Positions 57,996 to 63,827 of a stretch of DNA of 63,827 nt are shown here, in pieces; positions within the stretch are counted from its first letter, which is position 1; every line of letters starts with the position of its first letter. The DNA is taken from the NCBI RefSeq assembly GCF_000006405.1, contig NW_003200605.1:247518-311344 (forward strand). The letters run 5' to 3'. The DNA comes from Perkinsus marinus ATCC 50983. Taxonomy: Eukaryota; Perkinsozoa; Perkinsida; Perkinsidae. Below the pieces are notes generated by a model, which was given only the letters and a program-made list of their open reading frames with translations, made no database searches and had not been told where the DNA came from. The position numbers were made by a program, and so were the translations under genes.

Positions 57996-59527
57996 TGTCA
58001 TGCTCTTGTTGTTGATGTTAGGAATCTGCGCTGGTGTTGTCTATGTTGCGTTATAGAGATAATTATGAATTGTCTTCCCCTCTAAGGGCTGATATGAGCA
58101 CGCGCAGGGAGTCGGAAAGGTGAGACTGGGTCGTCGCAACCCAATAGGTTGCGTAGATTTCTGAGGCTAAATTCAACTTAATCATGCTCTGGGACGAACT
58201 CTAGGGAAAAGTCGGTTACATGAGCCAAGTTGGTTCATGAACGTGACTTTTACAGCCTAGCCAACTCAACTCGTGAAATTTCGGCAGGCGGAATCGTAGC
58301 TTGTGCCGAAACAAAGCCAGCACGTACCCCGCGTGCGACGCGTCATAGATTCATCATCATTGACAACGAGATGACAAATAGATGATAACTGTTGGTAGAC
58401 CGATAGATAAGCAGAGCGGTAGACGATAGCCATCTTTACCGCGATAGCTGAACGGAAAATGGACAATTGTCATCATCATCGGCGGTCACCAGATCACCCC
58501 TTCTCTTCAGACGATTCACCTAGAGTGGTACCGTACTTAGATGTGAAAGCTTCCAGGTCAATTGCTTGATACGAGTGTGATCACCAACATAACTGTTATG
58601 TTATGGTGGTATGTCATAACAACTTGTTCTCTTATCGAACGGAAAGACGTATCATACTTGGCGATGAGGTCATTAATGTCACAACCAACTCGGTGGAACA
58701 ACCCTCTTGGGGATCGACAGATCCGCGAGCCACCGTGGGGAGGGACCCACTGGGCGAGCGACAAAACCCCAGACGCGACAAGCGACAACTAATGGCCTGA
58801 CGACGGCTGCAAAAATGCAAAGTTTTTATTGACCAGTTCGATTTGAATCATTTTCGCATGAATTACTGCGGGCTCTTTACTATCCACACTACGCTAGTTT
58901 GTTTCACAGTTCACATCCTGGTTTTTCACATAAGGTGCGTTCAACTCAATCTTGCTTACTTACGTGCACTTGCATTTTCTACATATTGTGGCGCACCATA
59001 TGATATGGTCCATATCGTGTGTTTATTACTCCTTGTTCGTTGCGTACTGTGATTAACATCAACAAGTACTAACATTTTAGTGCGTAGCATGTATGGCACC
59101 AGTGATCTAATGCTGTGGCGCGGCATCTTTTGCATTAGAGCTGCCAGCTGCTCCGGAATGAGGCAGATAGTTAAAGCTCGTTTCCTACACCTCCACCTCT
59201 ATACTGGTCACATTGCATGCAGTGCTTGGTGGTAGTTGACCTGCGACGTGTGCCTATCATTCATGCAAGTACTGCAAAATACTTCAGCCTATCGTGCTCA
59301 AGCCTTGACACGCGTAGTAGCGACGAGCCCCCGCAGCGGAGGCTCTCCCAGAGCCGACTGCCGGGATCGGAGCCTACCATACAGGTCGACCGTCGAACTC
59401 AATCCAGGTTTCTCAGCGTCTTCAATTTGGTGCGCTCAAGCGTTAGGCTTTACATGCAATTTTCAATAACATGAGCTTCATAAGCTCTACAAGCCGTACC
59501 TCGCACACACTTTGTCTTTTACTGGTA
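57996..59527. other. intergenic, no gene supported
   Basis: About 1.5 kb. Short overlapping frames near 58560-58820 on both strands and a hydrophobic frame at 58843-59052 are unconvincing. A short palindrome, CATGAGCCAA/TTGGTTCATG, lies at about 58218-58239. Confidence 0.4.
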
Positions 59528-59908
59528 TTAGAACCTACGATCCTCAGTGGAGATTCCCCACCCAGGGAGATCTGGATTTTCCAGACTAGCTGGGGTAGAA
59601 CTATAATCTCTCAATAAGGGATATTTCGAGACTCTCTGCTGATATATGGAAGGTGACAATAGATTCTTGATCAGAGCAGACAATCTCAGGAGAGATCCAT
59701 GGGTATGGTAGCTTAGGTGGGAATTGACCTCAAAGTGAGGTCCTTTGGGGATGGGGTTCTCAATATCCCCAGTTAGACCTAGTGCAGTAGCCATAGGAGC
59801 CATAACTGGATAGAGATCAAGATCGTCGATTTTACGGTATGCAAAAGCACACAAATCTAGAGCCGATAGATGGCGAATGTCTTCTTCTGTGGTCGCAGTG
59901 GAATCCAT
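59528..59908 (-). CDS. small hypothetical protein
   Basis: A 126-codon minus-strand frame with ATG at 59908 (MDSTATTEEDIRHLSALDLC). It contains helical-looking parts (ALDLCAFAYRKIDDLDLYPV, LLRLSALIKNLLSPSIYQQR) and no membrane segment. No intron or domain is evident. It stands alone between unannotated DNA and the MITE-like element, so it may be chance, but composition and length are compatible with a real gene. Confidence 0.35.
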   Translation of the reverse strand: MDSTATTEEDIRHLSALDLCAFAYRKIDDLDLYPVMAPMATALGLTGDIENPIPKGPHFEVNSHLSYHTHGSLLRLSALIKNLLSPSIYQQRVSKYPLLRDYSSTPASLENPDLPGWGISTEDRRF

Positions 59909-60172
59909 GGTCGCGGTAAACAGGTTATCAAATACCCGTTATTTCGCATCTGGTAGGGTCTAAGTCTGAGCAGGACTTCAGGAAGAGGCAATGTAAGAAA
60001 ACTAGCCCTCTTCAAACACTGATGAGGGACGCCTTAACCAGGAAGTTCGGTAGAACTAAATGGCTCTCCTTTTCGAGGCCTCGCTGGAGAGGTTGTCGCC
60101 ATCTTGAGCTTCTGAGTGGGCTCGGAGGTATGTCGCGGTAGATGCACAGGAAAGAACCCGGCACACATCTCT

Positions 60173-60740
60173 GGGCCTGTTTCACAAGGATACTTAATTT
60201 AAGGCGCCTTAAATATAGGAGCAACTTAAGGAGTTACTTAAGGTATACTTAAGAAGTACTCAACTCATTTCACAACGTTTAGAAGCAACTTAAGGAGCTC
60301 CTTAACTAAAGGTCTACTTAAGTATCTACTTAACCATGGTTACAGGTATAGAATAGAGTTACATATTTGGTCTTATAGTATAAATGCTCGAGTGGTTAGG
60401 GTGTTCATTTACTATACGATCGACGCAGGTACGAATCTGAGGTATGCTGTTTTTATGGTCGTTTACTGTTTCGCAACTACTTTCCTCGATCATGGTTAAG
60501 GACCTTAACTTAAGGTATCAATGGTAAGTTACCATTGGTAATGAGCTGCAAGGTAAATGCTTCTCGACGAGAAGTTCTCGTAATAACTCAAGTATATGCA
60601 CAGAAACTTAAGGCGCCTTAAGTATTCCAAAACCTAAGGCGCCTTAACGTTTTTACTCAAGTAGTGGAATAGGATGTCCTAATTTATACGCAAGGCGTTA
60701 CAAAAGTTTAAGGCGCAATTTGCTCCTATGAAACAGGCCC
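60173..60740. mobile_element. MITE-like non-autonomous element with terminal inverted repeats
   Basis: The ends GGGCCTGTTTCA (60173-60184) and TGAAACAGGCCC (60729-60740) are exact inverted repeats. Just inside, both ends carry TAGGAGCAA and a GGCGCCTTAAA block in opposite orientation. The 568-bp interior is full of TTAAG and of the palindrome AAGGCGCCTT (60200s, 60610s, 60630s). The outer flanks read TCT on both sides, a possible 3-bp target duplication. No coding frame is present. A tRNA-like unit lies inside. It looks like a foldback/MITE DNA element. Confidence 0.7.
60376..60449 (+). repeat. tRNA-like element 11, inside the MITE-like element
   Basis: The plus strand reads GCTCGAGTGGTTAGGGTG (strong A-box/D-arm match to Ser/Leu-type tRNAs), then about 32 bases later GCAGGTACGAATCTGAG (B-box with one change). 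Confidence 0.5.
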
Positions 60741-60827
60741 TCTGTTCGGGCGCGTGCTACATTTAATGGCGCGTGACAGTGAGCATTTTCGGAGCCTCCT
60801 TAGCGAACGATAAATTGGCAGATAACT

Positions 60828-61340
60828 ATGTCAGCGACTCTCGATGGTGACGTCCAGGCGCTACGAGAGAGGAATACGTTGGAGAAAGATGGAGCTCGGA
60901 TGGGCAGGGATCATTTGAAAGCGGCCTCAATGAAGGAAATCCAAGCAAGAGACGACCCAGTTGTATTGCTGTGAGTTTTTGACATTATCGCGGATAGCCG
61001 TTGCCGCTGTTAGAGAGGATCTCGGGGAGGTCCCTTGGGAGGACGGGCCAGTGATCCTCTGTCAGAAGCTGTTTATCGTACGAAGGAAGATATTATATAT
61101 AGTCGTCGGACGGTGAGGCTTGAGTGACGACTCTGGCTCGACACGGACTTTCAGGTCCCAACAGTTACTATGCTGTTAGCTGAGCTTCGGCGTTGTAGAG
61201 AAGAGCTGCACCGCTTGAGGGGGTGTGATATCGAGACTAGTGCTAAAATGGCTGGTATGAAGACCTTTGCATATTCGAAAAGGTTGGAGGAGAAAGCACA
61301 GAGGAGGCGAGCCAGGATCTTGGCGCTCATCCCAGCATGA
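60828..61340 (+). CDS. small hypothetical coiled-coil protein
   Basis: Three exons. MSATLDGDVQALRERNTLEK with DGARMGRDHLKAASMKEIQA runs from 60828 to a donor about 60970. DLGEVPWEDGPVILCQKLFI follows (about 61017-61085), and the last exon is MLLAELRRCREELHRLRGCD-IETSAKM, then KRLEEKAQRRRARILALIPA with TGA at 61338-61340. The charged heptad pattern predicts coiled coil in the first and last exons. It may be a small structural or complex subunit. No family is recognised and splice sites are approximate. Confidence 0.4.
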
Positions 61341-61415
61341 TACGGATGATGTCCGCTCTTGATCTTGGTGGTCGCAGTGTTTTGTGGTGGTGTCATGAGC
61401 TTCAGTTGAGCAAAG

Positions 61416-61727
61416 GACTGAGTATGTAGGGGTGAAAACGTTTTATTAATGTCTAATCATATGTCAATATGTAAGGGAATATCATCAATCGGTTTTATCA
61501 TAATATTGATAATAATGGGTTTCACCCGTTTAAGTAAGGTGGCGTAAATCTCGGTGAAAAACGCGATATTCGCGGCCTGTACTAGTCGTGAAATATGTTT
61601 TTCACTAGTGTTTTTCATATCACTAGGGTGAAACTCCAATGTATTTTATTGATAACGTCTAGTATAATATCTATATTCTAGTATAATGTACTTGTTAATA
61701 TGTCAGACTGAGTATGCAGGGGTGAAA
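61416..61727 (+). repeat. 22-bp direct repeats flanking an AT-rich block
   Basis: GACTGAGTATGTAGGGGTGA (61416) and GACTGAGTATGCAGGGGTGA (61706) are direct copies with one mismatch, 290 bases apart. The DNA between is strongly AT-rich with repeated GTGAAA/TTTCAC motifs and no coding frame. A copy-number change between the repeats or a small insertion are both possible. Confidence 0.75.
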
Positions 61728-62160
61728 TCTTTTAGTGTCGTGGGTCCTCGGTGATGACCATCGCTCCGATACCCCTCTTACACGCTCTCGGCTTTCCACA
61801 TGATACGCGAACTGAGTGCGATTTACGGCAGATATTTTTCGGTTTTTTCGGCCGGAGTTTCTATTGAACTTGAATGACCTCCTACATGGGAACACGATCG
61901 AGAACTGCTGTTCTCTTTTCCTTACTGAACTGCTTTGGAGTGGAAACCGATTCGTCCACGTGAACGATGGAAACTGTTTTTCGACATCTGAGGCTGTGCA
62001 GTGGGAGATGGTCTCAAGGTACTGGCTCCCCTGGTCGGCCTAGCGGTCATAGTACTTTTCCAATTCGTAAGTATGGTGTTGAGCCGTCTTAGGAAGGCTA
62101 CTGATCGAGGTCATGATAGCAAGCCCCTTCTATGACATGTTGCTTGTCGAGTTTAGTTGT
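61728..62160. other. unresolved gap upstream of the ARP gene
   Basis: A 75-codon plus frame (61816-62043, with LFLTELLWSGNRFVHVNDGN) has no recognised partner exons. Nothing else is seen. Confidence 0.3.
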
Positions 62161-62240
62161 GTAGTGGGCGGGGATCGAACCGGGGACCTCTGTAGATATG
62201 GATCAATATGACAACGACTGTTACTCTACTATAACACCAC
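62161..62240 (-). repeat. tRNA-like element 12
   Basis: The most tRNA-like copy. Outer strands GTGGTGT and CCACTAC pair at six of seven positions (one GU). TAGTAGAGTAACAGTC looks like a D-arm, and a B box CCCGGTTCGATCCC follows. Total length is 80 bases, but the anticodon stem is only four pairs with a 6-base loop. It ends five bases before the ARP start codon on the other strand. Confidence 0.5.
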
Positions 62241-62245
62241 CGGCG

Positions 62246-63754
62246 ATGGTGTTGGACTTGGGAGCTGCCAACTTCCGGGCCGGCGTATGTGGTGATGACA
62301 GTCCATCAATAGAGGCATCGAGCGTGTTAGGTAGTAAGGACAGTGCTTGGTCATTATAAAGAGAACCCATGGTTTAGGCGTGAAAAAAGAACAATCAGCC
62401 TCCGAGGCGGCGCCCCAAGGCAGCCGTCGCTATCGATCTCCAGTCTCACTATATGATAGCACCTCTACTATGCGGAGTTGCAGTGGAGTGAAGCCTTGCG
62501 TATTCTATGACCATCGAGTTCGTCAAGTCCGAATGGACATTGATGGCATCGAGACTATCGCTGACTTCTGTTTCGGCTCTAGAGGTGGCCTCCCATCTAC
62601 GTCTACAGCTCCATTGCTCATAGTGTCCCCTAACAACATCTCCCCCATCCAACGGTCGCAGATCCTGGATCTTGCTTTTGAACGCTTGAATTGCCCTGCA
62701 GTCTATATGCCTCGACGAGCCTCTATGGCGGCTTTCAGCCACGGGCAGAGCTGCAGTCTGGTGCTGGACGTAGGTGCTAGCATGGTCAGCTGTGTGCCAG
62801 TTATGGACGGCTTTGTCATGCAAAGGCCCTCAGTAGAGTACCCTGTGGGGGGCGATACCCTGGATGCCTTCCTACTCGAGAGGTTACTAGGCCCTCGATC
62901 TCTACGGGACCTTCATAGTGTGCCCTCAGCGATGCGGCTCCAACGAATTCGCGATGTGAAGCACTCCTACTGTGCTCGTCTGGCGACATCACCGATGAAG
63001 CCGAAGCAAATTCAAGCCATATTCGGCACTTTAAGTGGTCGGAACTCACCAAGTCCATCGCCATTGAGCTCGCCCCGTAGCACTTGTGCTGGTTTCAATC
63101 TCCCAGACGGCACGGATTTGGCGTCGTTGAGGCCCCCACAGGACTTCGCCCGAGCCTTGCCAGAGCTTCTTTTCGACCCCTCTGGGTTCACAAGTGCGGC
63201 AAATCGGTTGTCAAGTCACGTGCCTCGGGGCGTCGTACCTGGCACCTCACTACTAGCTCCTGTCAACCTTGCAGGCTTCCGAGGCCTTCCTAAGATGGTC
63301 ATGGAAGTGGTGCCTCAAATTGACGTGGACGTCAGGCAACGGGTATGTGCGTCAATTACGATTACAGGAGGGCAGAGTTGCATTGAGAATTTACCCCAGC
63401 GTTTGCGACAGTGAGTGAAGGAACGTTTACTTTCACGTCGAGGGATGCTGCCCGCCTCAGATGCCTGGGCCCGAACAGTGGTGGTGACACGGGTGTTAGC
63501 AGCATACCATCCCTGGCGAGAGTACGTCTTCTAGCAGCGGAGACTCAGGCGGAGCGAAGGGCCTCCTCATGGCTGGGAGCATCGGTAATTTCGTGGCGCG
63601 TGACGCGCTCGACAGAGTCTCTGGCTGACAGATATTAGGAAGTTTGTCGTCATTCCAGCACTTGATGGTCACCAAGAAGGAGTGGGCCGAGAAGGGCGCC
63701 TCGAGACTAGCTCAGCAAGGGAATATCGCTTCGAACGAGCGAATGCCAATATAG
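62246..63754 (+). CDS. actin-related protein, ARP4/BAF53-like
   Basis: Exons 62246-62330, 62378-63410, 63461-63584 and about 63639-63754. It starts MVLDLGAANFRAGVCGDDSP, the phosphate-1 loop of the actin fold. Then come PLLIVSPNNISPIQRSQILD, LNCPAVYMPRRASMAAFSHG, LVLDVGASMVSCVPVMDGFV (phosphate-2 loop, D-G-A in place of actin D-G-T) and ITGGQSCIENLPQRLR. RVRLLAAETQAERRASSWLG-AS follows, and the end is SFQHLMVTKKEWAEKGASRL. RRxSSWxGxS...LGTFQxMWIxKxEYxE is the ARP4 C-terminal pattern. ARP4 is a nuclear subunit of INO80, NuA4 and SWI/SNF-type remodelers. At the last junction my donor and acceptor do not keep frame by one base, so that splice site is unresolved. Insert regions (PSPSPLSSPRST) are longer than in actin. 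Confidence 0.8.
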
Positions 63755-63827
63755 TCGTAACATATACGTAAAATTATTTCTACTGCTACCACCGGATCAG
63801 CGTTGCTGCCCTCGAGCCATCAATGCG

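Noticed and set aside
58560-58820. Overlapping 60-76-codon frames on both strands
   Set aside because: Mutually exclusive, with no homology cues; likely chance.
62161-62240. Functional tRNA gene
   Set aside because: The acceptor stem is good, but the anticodon stem is short with a 6-base loop and the T-arm has mismatches. Best called tRNA-like.
1-63827. Spliced-leader RNA gene, as in dinoflagellates and Perkinsus
   Set aside because: I looked for the GCCATTTTGGCTCAAG core on both strands and saw none.

Overview
The window is nuclear DNA of a protist. It carries split genes with GT-AG introns, and where I could fix both splice sites most introns are only about 41-60 bases long. Gene content is eukaryotic: a Prp46-type splicing factor, a decapping subunit, dynactin p62, a nuclear actin-related protein, an RPA14 subunit, a nucleotide-sugar transporter, a selenoprotein W read through an in-frame TGA, and mitochondrial HslU and HscB. 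Moderate GC, dense genes on both strands, tiny introns and secreted Thr-rich proteins fit an alveolate such as Perkinsus. That assignment is inference; no rRNA or spliced-leader gene is present to prove it.

Layout. 0-8 kb: PLRG1/PRP46 (-), intronless ribosomal protein L3 (-), and divergently from L3 a 15-exon hslU (+). 9-15.3 kb: a many-exon full-length ABCA-type ABC transporter (+). 16-23 kb: an ankyrin-repeat gene (-), an unrecognised Pro-rich gene (-), hscB (-) and a Mei2-like RNA-binding gene (-). 23.6-29.5 kb: a run of plus-strand genes, DCP1, L-asparaginase, SLX9-like and an FAH-family hydrolase. 29.8-36.2 kb: minus-strand genes, two unknown proteins, a possible Leu/Phe-transferase-like protein and a nucleotide-sugar transporter. 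36.8-42.6 kb: a zinc-ribbon/poly-Q protein, selenoprotein W with a convincing SECIS hairpin, and a dynactin p62-like gene. 43.5-48 kb: a secreted Thr-rich-linker protein (-) and an intronless uridine phosphorylase (+). 49.9-52.9 kb: a probable extracellular protein and an RPA14-like gene (both -). 54.5-58 kb: a large unknown multi-exon gene (+). 60-63.8 kb: a MITE-like element, a small coiled-coil gene and an ARP4-like actin-related protein.

Repeats run through the whole window. There are about a dozen degenerate tRNA-like units (A-box/B-box, tRNA-derived SINE style) in introns and intergenic DNA, four copies of a roughly 110-bp dispersed repeat (three of them in long introns), a 53-bp-period array, several near-perfect hairpins, a 568-bp TIR element and two spaced direct repeats. 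Functionally the genes cover mRNA processing and decay, organelle protein quality control and Fe-S assembly, membrane transport, and nucleoside and amino-acid metabolism. They do not form one pathway. The least explained items are the selenoprotein, the tRNA-like family and several unrecognised multi-exon genes.
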